64,000 nt of DNA from assembly GCF_014839835.1 (NCBI RefSeq), contig NC_071634.1:15668453-15732452 (forward strand), read 5' to 3'. Each line of letters opens with the position of its first letter. The stretch's first letter is position 1. Shown piece by piece: positions 44,801-55,700 of the stretch. Origin of the DNA: Dryobates pubescens (taxonomy: Eukaryota; Chordata; Aves; Piciformes; Picidae). The translations under genes were made by a program, and so were the position numbers. The notes beneath the pieces are model-generated. The model did no database searches. It was not told the origin of the DNA and saw nothing but the letters and a program-made list of their open reading frames with translations.

Positions 44801-46010
44801 GGGAGCTGCTGGGGGCAGCACTGGTGGCTGCAGGGCTCAATGTGACACCTCGGGTCCCCCTGCCATCGTTCTCCTGGGGCGGGGACCCCACGGGCAGAGC
44901 TGGGAGGGACCTCTAGGCTGGTGCTTTGCTCCCCAGGCCACGGAGGATCAGATCAAGCTCCTGCGGCTCCAGCGCCACCTCCAGGAGGACTTTGACAAGC
45001 CCTACCTTGACCTCTCCCTGCATGACACTGTCTCCAACCTCATCCTGGATGGCCACCACAAGCGAGCTGAGCAGCTCTACCGGGAATTCAAGATCCCTGA
45101 CAAGAGGTCGGTCCCCAGTGGGGCTGGGTGTGGAGGCCGGCAGGGTCCTGGCACCTGGAGGAGCCAGCCTGACCTTTCTCCCCAGGTACTGGTGGCTGAA
45201 GATCAATGCTTTGGCCACCCGTGGTGACTGGGAGGAGATGGAGAAGTTCTCCAAGAGCAGGAAGTCGCCCATTGGGTACCTGGTAAGAGCTTTCCCTGCT
45301 GGAGAGGGGGCCCGGGGGAGCTGTGGGGCTGAGCCGTGCCGTGGGGCAGCAGGAGGGCACTGCAGGGAGCAGCCTGAGCAGGCTGGCATGGGGTAAGGGC
45401 TGAGGCTGGGGGGTCCCAGCAGCCACATCCCCACCCCCACCCCACCCTGCCACCTGGTTCTGTGCTCTCCAGCCCTTTGTGGAGATCTCGGTGAAGCACC
45501 ACAACCGCTACGAGGCCAAGAAGTACGCTCCCCGCGTCACCCCCGAGCAGCGCGTCAAGGCCTTCGTCCTGGTGGGGTACGGCAGCGGGCCCGGGGGGCA
45601 GCTGGCAGGGGCAGCTGCTGCTGAGGGTGGGAGGGAACCGGGGGGGGAGCAAACTCCCGGGAGTGGTTGGTTCCAGGGCACTCAGTGGGGTCCCAGGGGG
45701 AGCTGGGAGTGGATGAGACCTCCCAGGAGACAGCAGGTGGGGACAGCCTGAGCCTTGTTCTCTGCAGCCAGCGAGGGCTGGGGGGAGGGAGCCTGCCCTT
45801 GCTGGGGCTAGGGGAGTGTCCTGTTCTCTCCCCACCCCCTCCCCAGCTGCCTGGCTCTGCTGCAGGGACCTGGACCAGGCAGCTGAGGCGGCCATCGAGC
45901 ACAAGAACGAGACAGAGATGAACTTCGTCCTGTCCAAGTGCAGCCCTGGCACCGACGCTGCTGTGGCTGAGAAGCTGAATCGGGCCCGTGCCCAGCTCCT
46001 CAAGAAGTGA
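35894..46010 (+). CDS. VPS16: VPS16, core subunit of HOPS/CORVET tethering complexes
   Basis: 24 coding exons: 35894-35946, 36212-36300, 36388-36485, 36749-36877, 37134-37278, 37356-37471, 37841-37963, 38882-38937, 39387-39476, 39812-39906, 40430-40506, 41002-41133, 41240-41367, 42168-42203, 42378-42486, 42558-42692, 42787-42895, 43530-43627, 43706-43810, 44704-44781, 44937-45106, 45186-45282, 45473-45576, 45866-46010. They sum to 2517 nt, 838 residues, against 839 in human as I recall it. The N-terminal half is the Vps16_N beta-propeller ([12 protein letters not shown]..; [29 protein letters not shown]). The C-terminal half is the Vps16_C alpha-solenoid ([47 protein letters not shown]). VPS16 binds VPS33A and, with VPS11 and VPS18, mediates endosome-lysosome tethering and SNARE assembly. 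Introns 9 and 13 carry U12-type signals. The gene ends about 390 bp before the IDH3B promoter. Confidence 0.96.
36680..36740 (+). mobile_element. CR1 LINE 3' tail next to VPS16 exon 4
   Basis: CTGAAAGGTCTTTTCAGACC and ACGATTCTGTGACTCTGTG. The element tail ends about 9 bases before the exon 4 acceptor (CTCACAG, ends 36748), so it supplies part of the upstream pyrimidine context. Confidence 0.85.
38436..38605 (-). mobile_element. CR1 LINE fragment
   Basis: AATCACTGAATCGTGGAGTT and GGCTGGAAAAGACCTTTCAG: reverse-oriented CR1 3' end in VPS16 intron 7. It continues with TTCTCCAGGGATGGGGACTC. Confidence 0.9.
38990..39200. repeat. Degenerate about 40-bp repeat in VPS16 intron 8
   Basis: Imperfect copies of GGGGCTGGCTGAGAGG and GGCTGGTCATGGGTCTTGG. 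Confidence 0.7.
39477..39811 (+). other. U12-type (minor spliceosome) intron 9 of VPS16
   Basis: Donor GTATCCTTTG at 39477-39486 is a full match to the U12-class 5' splice site (RTATCCTTT). A branch-like CCCTTAGC at 39793-39800 has its A 13 nt before the acceptor G, and there is no strong pyrimidine tract. Exon junction CA|G gives Gln-Phe, as in other VPS16 proteins. Confidence 0.8.
40640..40880 (+). mobile_element. CR1 LINE fragment
   Basis: TTCCAGGTCAGGTTGGATGG, GAGCACCCTGCTCTG, GAAAGGTCCCTTCCAACC and CTGTGACCTTCTGACTCTCTG: 3' end with a degenerate tail, VPS16 intron 11. Confidence 0.88.
41368..42167 (+). other. U12-type (minor spliceosome) intron 13 of VPS16
   Basis: Donor GTATCCTCAC (41368-41377) and branch CCCTTGAC at 42149-42156, with its A 12 nt before the acceptor. 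This is close to the U12 consensus TTCCTTRAC. The junction CA|A TAC AAG keeps Gln-Tyr-Lys of the family. A CR1 copy sits inside the intron. Confidence 0.75.
41545..41997 (+). mobile_element. CR1 LINE fragment
   Basis: TGGAGTGTGTCCAGAGAGGG, GGTTGTTCAGCCTGGAGAAA, GGCAGTGGTGGAGTCTCCAT and AATGATTCCATGA. It lies inside the U12-type intron 13 of VPS16. Confidence 0.93.
43125..43490 (+). mobile_element. CR1 LINE fragment
   Basis: GAGGTTTAGGTTGGACATGA, CAGGCTGCCCAGGGCAGTGG, TCCTTTCCCACCCAAGCAAT: VPS16 intron 17. Confidence 0.92.
44050..44610 (-). mobile_element. CR1 LINE fragment, reverse
   Basis: GGATGGGGACTCCACCACTG, TCCTTTTCTCTAGGCTGAAC, GCTGCTCCTCACAAGATTTG and GAAGGGCCCAGAACTGAGCA: about 550 bp of CR1 in VPS16 intron 19. 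Confidence 0.93.
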
Positions 46011-46239
46011 GCTCCGTTTCTGGGGGGGCCATGCCTTGGCCCCCTGCCCACTGTTCACTCCAGGGGCATCTCCAGCTCCTCGTTGTGCTCCTGGGACTCT
46101 GCACCCCCTACACCTCCCCCTTGTTGAGGGGTGTCTGTGCCTGGGGAGAAGGGTGGCAGAGGAGTGTCCATGGCCTGCAGCAGTGCTGGCATCACACTGC
46201 CCAAGGCTGAGGTGTCTATGAAATACAGCACTGGGACCC

Positions 46240-46384
46240 CCACCCCTCTGTGGTGCGGGGGTGGCCCCCACCCCGCTGTGGTGCGGGGGTGGCCCCCACC
46301 CCGCTGTGGTGCGGGGGTGACCCCCACCCCGCTGTGGTGCGGGGGTGACCCCCACCCCGCTGTGGTGCGGGGGTGACCCCCACC
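46240..46384. repeat. 28-bp minisatellite in VPS16 3'UTR, 5 copies
   Basis: Unit CTGTGGTGCGGGGGTGACCC + CCACCCCG. Each unit contains GGGGGTGACCCCC, a near-palindrome able to fold into a hairpin. It sits just before the AATAAA at 46401. Confidence 0.93.
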
Positions 46385-46400
46385 TTCTCCCTTCTTGTTC

Positions 46401-46406
46401 AATAAA
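46401..46406 (+). terminator. AATAAA poly(A) signal, VPS16
   Basis: Hexamer in TTGTTCAATAAAGAGAAG, about 390 bp past the VPS16 TGA. Confidence 0.85.
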
Positions 46407-46679
46407 GAGAAGAGCTCGCTGTCCTGACTGTCGGTGGGAAATGCATGACCTCCCGTGGCACCCCCGGCCAGGGGCTGTAGGGGGGGGTCTTGGGGGCCAG
46501 GGTTAGGGGAGGGAGGGGGCTGTAGGGCAGTCATAGGGGGTGGGGGGAAGGGGGTGGCAGGCCCGGAGCAGGCTCCAGGGGGGAGCTCTCGAGTCGGAAC
46601 ACTGGATGTGCACCCAAGATGCTACAGCGGGGGGGACTTTAGCGGGGAGCGTCCCTGGGGGACACTCGGGGGGTTCCTG

Positions 46680-46788
46680 AGAGGGGTCTCGGCGCTGGGG
46701 CTGTTCTGGCCGCCGCCGTCCGCCAGGCGGCGCCGCAGCGCCCGGCCGGGCCCGGCCCCCAGCCGCGGTGCACTGTGGGGCGGCAGAG
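46680..46788 (+). promoter_or_regulatory. IDH3B CpG promoter/5'UTR
   Basis: CpG-dense sequence (GCCGCCGTCCGCCAGGCGGC, GCCCGGCCGGGCCCGGCC). The ATG itself lies in AGATGGCGAC, a YY1-like core. No TATA box. Confidence 0.6.
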
Positions 46789-49700
46789 ATGGCGACGCTC
46801 AGCGCGGGGCGGGCGGCCGCGGGGGTGAGGGGGCCGGGGGACGGGGGGGAGGGGGCCGGGGGGAGGGGGTCGGGGTGAGGGGATGAGGGGGTGAGGGGGC
46901 CGGGGCGAGGGCTGGGCGCGGGCTGGGGTAGAAGATTAGCTGGGGGCGGAGGGAGGGTCCGTCCGGCTTGCAAGGGTCGCGCCGGGCCGTGGGGGTCGGG
47001 CTGGGTGGGGCGGCCCAGGCTGTGGGGGTCAGGCTGGGTAGGGGTCGCGGTGCGGAGCCAGGGCAGGGCTGAGGCTGCAGGCGGCCCCTGGGCCGGGCCG
47101 GCGATCGGGGCCGAGGGGACGTCCCCTTGGGCCGGTAGGTCAGGCCGGGCCGGAGGGTGGGAGCCAGGCCGGGTGAGGGTCTGGGCTGGGTGGGGGCAGT
47201 CGATCAGGGATCGAGTTACGGTCCGGGGGTGAGTGGTCTGCGTGGGTCGAGGTGGGTCAGTCTGAACTGGTCGGGTTAGACTGGATGGGCAGGGGTCTGG
47301 CTGGGGGTTGAGCTGTCGGTCTGGGCTGGGCATTCCAACCTGGGTCGAGGTGGGAGTCAGGCTGGCTTGGAAAGTGAAGTCTGGCTGGGGGGCCAAGGAG
47401 TTGGTCCCTGCAGGCTGGGGGTCTCAGCCTGAGGAAGGGGTGAGGTCTGGGCCGAGGGTGTTCAGGCTGGGAGCTGAGGTTGGTTTGGGCTGGGGGGGGT
47501 CTGGATGTGCAGCTGGAGTGCTCATCCGGGCTGGGCTGTCTCACCTTCCCACCTCCACCCCAGGGTCTCCTGCGTGCCCAGAGCCTTGGGGTGTGGAGGG
47601 GTCTGCGATCCTCTGCTGCCCTCCAGCAGATCCCACGGGCCAAGGTGAGAGTGCCCCTGGGACCCCTGAGCATGGTTGTTCCCTGGCTGGGTGGGAAGCA
47701 GGACAGAGCCAGGGGTGGACCCCGTGCAGTGGAAGTGCACCTGGGCTGGCTCCACCCTGGGAGCAGCACACCTCACCTACTGGAGGCTCTTCTCCAGCCC
47801 TCTGGTTCCAGCTCAGCCTCACTGTGGGAATGAGTGGTTTTGTGCTGGTACAGCTGAAGCTATGAACCAGAGTGCAGCATGGGCTGCAAATCCTTCTGAT
47901 CCAGTTCTGGCTATTCAGTCCTAACCCCTCCTGTAGCTGCCTGCAGCAGTGAGCAGGAAATGAGAGGGCAGTTGTTCGAGATGGGGTGAGGTAGCAGTGA
48001 GTGGTGGCTGAGCGCGTAGGCAGGTCCTTCAGACCCTGTGGTCAGGGAAGGTGGGCTGTGGTGGAGAGGGGAAGGTGTTACCTGTGGAGCTGAGGGTGGA
48101 AGACACACCCCCAGGCTCTGGGTAGTGACTCCACAGAGTGAGTGTGGTGCTCAGAATACTGAGGTGTCCCACCTGGAAGCTGGAAGTGATTTGTGTTAGT
48201 GGAGACGCTGAAGGGAAGAGCTCAGCACTGAGATGTTCTTTTGACCTTGAGCACTGGCCTGTGCTGTGTTTCCCTCTGCAGATGCTTTGCTGCTGCTTGA
48301 AGTTTAGTTGCTGAGCAGTAGGTGAGGTTCCTTCTGCCCTGGAGCTTGGTTCTGAGATAACAAACCCCAAAAGTGAAGACCTTCACCTTTCTGCCTCACC
48401 ACCCCCTCTTCCCTTCTGCCATTCCACAGTCACTCTTTGCCTGCTCCTTGTGGCCCTCAAAGCATTTCTCAGCTCCTGTCAGCCTTGCTGCTTGGTCACT
48501 GCCTTTGTTGTTTGGTTAAGCCATTCAGGGAGGTTCTTGTCTCTGCTTGGGCCCTGAGGCTGCTGCTGTGCCTCCCCACACCTGCAGCTCAGCCATGTGC
48601 AGGGAATTAACAGGCTAAAGCCGTGGGGATTAGCAGAAGGGCTGTGCAAACAGGAGGCAGCTGTGGTGGGGGAGCAGGCAGTACTGGTTTGGAGGTGGAT
48701 CCTGTGTGGAATATGGCAGGAATTCTCCCTGAGACTGATTTTTGTGCTGAAGACCCCAAAATGAAGCAGCAGGCAGCTGTGAGGCAGGGTGAGTGCCACA
48801 GGGTGGTGAGGGCAGGGCGCAGGAAACCCTGAGGACAGGAAGGAGGGAGGGTGGAAAACACAAGGCTGTGCTCTCAGCTCCCCATGAGAGGGGCTTGTGT
48901 TGTCCAGAGAGAGCTGAAGCCTAGAAATGCAGCTTGAGGAAGGGCCTCTGGGCTGGCAGTGGATGCCAGGGGTCTGCTGAGCAGGAGCCTTGCAGGGTGC
49001 GGCTCAGGGACCTGCCCTTCCCCACCGCTGCGCTGGGCGGGAGGATGCTCATCCTGTTTTGAAGTGCCTGTCTCTGGCTTGCTGCCTGCAGGCTCTGGGG
49101 GTCCTGTGAGGGTCCCTGTGTGGGGTGCAGCAGCAGGTCTGACTCTGCCCTGCTCTCTCTGCAGTCAGACAATGCCAGGTCAGAGAGCAGCTTCCAGGTC
49201 ACCATGGTGCCCGGGGACGGCGTGGGCCCCGAGCTGATGCACGCCGTCAAGGAGGTGTTCAAGGTAATGCCCCCTGCCCCTCCTGGGGCTGGGCTGGTGG
49301 GGGGAAGCAGCTGCAGAGCTGGCTCAAGGTGCTGCTGACCCACAGACACTCCAGGACTGGCTGGGGTGGATGGCTGCTGATCATCTGGGTGTGAGCCAGG
49401 GGGTGCCCAGCTGGGCAAGAAGGCCAACAGCATCCTGGCCTGGGTCAGCAACAGTGTGGCCAGCAGGAGCAGGGCAGGGATTGTGCCCCTGTCATGGGCA
49501 CTGGCCAGGCTGCACCTGGAATCCTGGGTGCAGTTTTGGGCCACTTGCTCCAGGAAGGACATTGAGGGGCTGGAGTGTGTCCAGAGAAGGACAACAAAGC
49601 TGCTGAAGGGTCTGAGTACAAATCTAGTGAGGAAGGAGCTGGGGTTGTTCAGCCTGGGGAAGAGGAGGCTGAGGGGAGACCTCTACAGCTGGCTCTCTAC

Positions 49701-52700
49701 AGCTCCCTGGGAGGAGGTTGGAGCCAGGTAGGGGTTGGTTTCTTCTCCTAAGAAGCCAGTGATAAGAGGAAATGGCCTCAAGTTGCACCAGGGGAGGCTT
49801 AGGTTGTATATGAGGAACAATTTCTACCCCAAAGTATGGCCAAGGGCTGGCCCAAGCAGCCCAGGGTTAGGGTTAGGAGTGCCCATGCCTGGAGGGGCTG
49901 CAGAGCTGTGGTGCCCTGGCAGTGCTGGCTTGATGGTTGGGCTTGGTGAGCTTAAAGATCTCTTCCCACCCAAATCACTCAGTGTTCCTGGAGGCTCTGT
50001 GAGCTGGGTCAGGGCAGGCTGAGCAGTTCCTTGAGAAGCCTGCAGCAGGAGGTGCTGTCTGTGAGGGGTGCTGGCTCCATCTCTTGCAGGCTGCCAGCGT
50101 GCCTGTGGCCTTCGACGAGCATCACCTGAGCGAGGTGCAGAACATGGCCTCAGAAGCAAAACTGGATGAGGTGATTGGCTCCATGAAGGAAAGCAAAGTG
50201 GCCTTGATAGGTGAGGACTGGTGCTGCTGCTCTGACGCCAGGGGCTCTCTGCTGCTCCTGCAGGCAGCACTGCCCTCGGCTCAGGCACCATCAGGTGGTT
50301 GTGGGGGACCAGAGTGTCAGTGGTGGGGTCCTGGAGAAGGAACACAGCTAGCTCCTGAAGCGCTTCCTGAAGGGGCCAAAGGGGAGGTTATGTCCAGCTG
50401 CTTCCTTTTAGGCAGCATGGCCCAGAATGGCCCAGAGAAGGCAAGCCCCTCAGTGGGGTCCTGTAGGGTGATCAGCTGCCACACTTGGCTGAGGTGCTGC
50501 TGAGGCGTCCCAGGCCTCAGCCCTCCCTGCCCCCTCGCTGAGCTCAGGCGCTGGCCTTGGCAGCTGTTGCTCTCTCCATGTCCTTGCTCCATGAGCTGTG
50601 CCCTCACACCTCTCCATGTTGTCCCACAGGGAAGATCCACACCCCCATGGAGTACAAGGGAGAGCTGGCTTCCTACGACATGAGGCTCAGGTGAGCTCCG
50701 AGCCCTCAGCTGCCGGGGCTGGGCAGCAGCGCAGCAGGCGCTGGGAAGGTTGTGTTTGGTTGAGGTGGGGCCAGGGGGGAAGTGAAGGGGAGTCAGAGTG
50801 GTTAGTGTTGGAAGGGACCTTTCAAGGTCGTCTGGTCCACACCCCCTGCAGCCAGCAGGGAGTTCTGCAGCCAGAGCAGGTTGCTCAGAGCTCCAAACAA
50901 CCTGCCCTGGAATGGTTCCAGCCGTGGGGCATCTGCCACCTCTCTGGGCAGCCTGAGTCAGGGGCTCACCACCTCAGCACAAACAGTTTCTTGCTCCTCT
51001 CCAGTCTGAAGCTCCCTCTTTCAGCTTCAAATCATCACCCCTTGTCCTGTCACCACAGGCCCAGCTAAAAGATTGTCCCCAGCTTTCTGATCAGCAAATT
51101 CAAGCACTGCAAGGCCACCAGAAGGTCCCCCTGGAGCCTTCTCTTCTCCAGGCTGAACAACCCCAACTCTCTCAGCCTGGCCTCACAGCAGAGCCCTCCC
51201 ATCATTGCTGTGGCCTCCTCTGGCCCTACTCTGACAGGTCCCTGTGTGTGCTGAGGACTCCACCAGCACAACATCTCCATGGCTTTGACAGCCCTTCAGG
51301 GGTGGGGACTCCATCACTGCCCTGGGCAGCTTGGGCCAAGGCCTTGGCAGCCCTTTTGGGGAAGAAATTGTTCCTTGTGTCCAAGCCACCTGATCACCAA
51401 CCCAGTCTGTGAGGGGAGGGAGGGATGGAGAGAGGGGTGGGTGGGTGGGTGGAGGGAGGGAGGGAGGGGTGGAGGGAAGGATGGAGGGATGGATGGATGG
51501 ATGGGTGAGTGAGTGGGTGGATGAGTGGATGGAGGAAGGGGTGGATGGATGGTGGGGTGGATGGATGAGTGGATGGAGGGAGGGATGGATGAGTGAGGGG
51601 ATGGATGGATGGAGGGAGGGATGGATGAGTGAGGGGATGGATGGATGGAGGGAGGGATGGATGAGTGAGGGGATGGATGGATGGAGGGAGGGAGGGATGA
51701 GTGAGTGGATGAGTGGATGGATGGAGAGAAGGGTGGATGGATGAGTGAGTGGATGGAGGGAGGGGAAGGGCCATGGGAAGGAACCAGGGGGTGAGGAGCT
51801 GCTCACACCATCGGCAGCTGTCACCCCAGAGCTGGCAGGGAAAGGTCACTGCCCCAGAAATAGCTGCTGGTGAAATGCTGACCCTGCTGGCGCCCCGGCA
51901 GGCGCAAGCTGGACCTGTTTGCCAACGTGGTGCACGTGAAGAGCCTCTCGGGCTACCAGACACGGCACAACAACCTGGACCTCGTCATCATCCGCGAGCA
52001 GACCGAGGGGGAGTACAGCGCCCTGGAGCACGAGGTGCGGCCCCCGGACGGGCGCCTGCCCCGCCGCCAGAGCTGCCCAGCGCCGCCAGAGCTGCCCAGC
52101 GCCGCCGAGGGGCCGGCTGCAGCAGCTGTGATGTCCCCGTGGTGGAAGAGGGAGGGCCCTGCGCGGGGCCTGGGCTGCGGCGGGAGGGGAGGGGCGAGGG
52201 GGCAAGGGACCTGAGTCAGAGAGTAACAGAATCACAGGCTGGCAGGGGTTGGAAGGGACCTTTAAAGGTCATCTCGTCCACCCCCATGAAGCGAGCAGGG
52301 ACATCTGCAGCTAGATCAGGTTGCTCTGTCCCATCCAACCTGACAGGGAATGTTTCCAGGGTTGGGTTACCCAGCATCACTCTGGGCAACCTGGGCCAGG
52401 GCCTCACCACCCTCACTGCAAACAGTTTGCTTCCTTACCTAGTCTGAATCTTCCTCTTCTGGTTTCAAACCATCACAGCAGGTCCTGCTAAAAACTCTGT
52501 CCCCAGCCTTCTTGCAAGGCCCTCTAAGCACTGGAAAGCCACCAGAAGGTCTCCCTTGGAGCCTTCTCTTCTCCAGGCTGATCAGCCCCAACTCTCTCAG
52601 CCACCTGCTCTTGGTGGGGGGTGATCAGCTGCCAGGCAAAGATGCCTGATCTCCACCTGAAGGTGGCAGGGTGGGTGCTGGGCAGGGCTGTCCTCTCACC

Positions 52701-55700
52701 CTGCCCTCTGTGCCCAGAGTGTCAAGGGAGTCATCGAGTGCCTGAAGATCATCACCAGGGCCAAGTCCCAGCGCATCGCCAAGTTCGCCTTCGACTACGC
52801 CACCAAGAAAGGGCGCTCCAAGGTCACGGCCGTGCACAAAGCCAACATCATGTGAGTGCCCCAGGGGCAGGCCTGGAGCGCTCCTGCCCCTGCTCTTGGC
52901 TCCAGAGGGGCTGGGATCTCCCTGGCACTTGCAGCTTTCCCTCTCTGTGCAGCCCTGTCCTCAGTGTGGGGCCAGACAGCTGCACCCCAAGGCTGTCAGC
53001 TGAGAAGGGCAAAAGCTGCTGGCACCGAAAGCTGATCCCTCGCTGCTCCCCCTGCCCCGAGTCACCACCCAGGCTGCAGCTGTGCTGTGGGGTGCTCTGG
53101 GCTCACCTTCCCTGCCCTGCTGCTGCCCCCATGTCACTGCTGGGACGCAGCACTGTGCAGAGCCTCTGATGTGCTGCTGCTCCCGCAGGAAGTTAGGCGA
53201 CGGACTCTTCCTGCGCTGCTGTGAGGAAGTGGCAGAGCTGTACCCCAAGATCAAATTTGACACCATGATCATTGACAACTGCTGCATGCAGGTGAGACCC
53301 CAGCTCCCTGCCCTGGAGCCGAGCCCTGGAGATCTGAAACCTGAAAGGGGGTTGGCTGTGGCCAACCTGCCCACCCAGGTGGTCCCTCTGGCCCAGGGTT
53401 TGCTCCCTGTGCAAGGCAGGAGCTGCTCTGCTGCAGGGGCTGAAGGTGGCAGGCAGGGATGGTTAGAATCACAGGAGCAGAATTGGTTTGGTTGGAAGAG
53501 ACTTCTAAGATCACTGAGTCCAACCTTTAACCCAGGTCACCACCAAACAAACCATGGCCCTCAGCACCACATCTCCAGGGCTTTGAAACCCCTCCAGGGA
53601 TGGGGACTCCACCACTGCCCTGGGCAGCCTGGGCCAGCCCTTGGCAACCCTCAAAGGGAAGAAATTGTTCCTCATGTCCAACCTAAACCTCCCCTGGTGC
53701 AACTGGGCTGGCAAAGCCCTGCTGGGTGCCACGAGCCTGTCCCTCCCAAAGCCCTTCAGTCGCTCCTGGCTGTTCCTTGAGCACCCCTCGGGGATGCGCT
53801 CAGCCCGGCTGGGCGCTGCCGCTCCGCCGGATGGATCGCCCTGCCCTGCAGCCCGTGCAGGGCCTCAGGTCCTCTTCTTTCTCCCTGTGCAGCTGGTGCA
53901 GAACCCCTACCAGTTTGACGTCCTGGTGATGCCCAACCTCTATGGGAACATCGTGGATAACCTGGCGGCAGGGCTGGTGGGCGGCGCCGGCGTGGTGCCC
54001 GGCGAGAGCTACAGCGCCGAGTACGCCGTGTTCGAGATGGTGAGCGGCCGGGGCTGCCCGGGGCGCAGGGGGCTGCCCGGGGCGCAGGGGGCTGCCCAGG
54101 GCACGGCGACGGCCGGGGCTGCCCGGGGCGCAGGGGGCTGCCCGGGGCACAGGGGGCTGCCCGGGGCACGGCGACGGCCGGGGCTGCCCGGGGCGCAGGG
54201 GGCTGCCCGGGGCACGGCGACGGCCGGGGCTGCCCGGGGCGCAGGGGGCTGCCCGGGGCACGGCGAGCGGCTGGGGCTGCCCGGGGCACAGGGGGCTGCC
54301 CGGGGCACAGCGAGCGGCCGGGGCTGCCCGGGGCACGGCGAGCGGCCGGCGCGCCCCCAGCACCCCGGTGACTGAGGCTGGGGTGTGGTGGATGCTCCCT
54401 CACTGTGGCCTCTCCTCCCGCAGGGTGCCCGGCACCCCTTTGCCCAGGCCGTGGGCAGGAACATCGCCAACCCCACTGCCATGCTGCTCTCGGCCTCCAA
54501 CATGCTGCGGCACCTCAAGTAGGTGCCTGGCACGGGGCGGGGTGGGCAGAGCTGGGCCCGGGGAGGGACTGACCCCAGCTCCTTTGCTCTCTCCAGCCTG
54601 GAGTTCCATGCCAACCTCATCTCCGATGCGGTGAAGAAGGTGATCAAAGGCGGCAAAGTGAGTGCTGGGCGGTGGCTGTGCCAGTGCTGGTGGGTGTAGC
54701 TGTGCCAGTGCTGGTGGGTGTAGCTGTGCCAGTGCTGGGCAGTAGCTGTGCCAGTGCTGGTGGGTGTAGCTGTGCCAGTGCTAGGCAGTAGCTGTGCCAG
54801 TGCTGGTGGGTGTAGCTGTGCCAGTGCTGGGCAGTAGCTGTGCCAGTGCTGGTGGGTGTAGCTGTGCCAGTGCTGGGCAGTAGCTGTGCCAGTGCTGGGC
54901 AGTAGCTGTGCCAGTGCTGGGCAGTGGCTGTGCCAGTGCTGGTGGGTGTAGCTGTGCCAGTGCTGGTGGGTGTAGCTGTGCCAGTGCTGGGCAGTAGCTG
55001 TGCCAGTGCTGGTGGGTGTAGCTGTGCCAGTGCTAGGCAGTAGCTGTGCCAGTGCTGGTGGGTGTAGCTGTGCCAGTGCTGGGCAGTGGCTGTGCCAGTG
55101 CTGGTGGGTGTAGCTGTGCCAGTGCTGGTGGGTGTAGCTGTGCCAGTGCTGGGCAGTAGCTGTGCCAGTGCTGGTGGGTGTAGCTGTGCCAGTGCTAGGC
55201 AGTAGCTGTGCCAGTGCTGGTGGGTGTAGCTGTGCCAGTGCTGGGCAGTAGCTGTGCCAGTGCTGGGCAGTAGCTGTGCCAGTGCTGGGCAGTAGCTGTG
55301 CCAGTGCTGGTGGGTGTAGCTGTGCCAGTGCTGGGCAGTAGCTGTGCCAGTGCTGGGCAGTGGCTGTGCCAGTGCTGGTGGGTGTAGCTGTGCCAGTGCT
55401 GGGCAGTAGCTGTGCCAGTGCTGGGCAGTGGCTGTGCCAGTGCTGGGCAGTGGCTGTGCCAGTGCTGGTGGGTGCGAGCAGCTCCAGGTGCGAGTCTGTG
55501 GCCTCCTGTCCCCGTTCCAGCTCCCAGCCCCACGTGTGTGTGCCTGTGGTGGGCTGTAGCCAGCCCTGTGCCTGCCTGGGGGCCCAGTCCTGCTGCCTGT
55601 AGTGGTGCTTGATGCCAGGGAAGCTGCTGGGGGCGTCAGTCGGCCTCCTCCTCCTGTGTCCCCCGCCGGGGGGCCTGGGCAGGGTGCGCAGAGGGACTCT

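Noticed and set aside
48600-48870. Possible extra IDH3B exon in intron 2
   Set aside because: Frames here lack family similarity, and the exon 2-exon 3 junction already gives the full conserved protein.
49865-49876. Telomere-like GGTTAGGGTTAGG
   Set aside because: Only two units, inside a CR1 copy. Too short to be an interstitial telomere.
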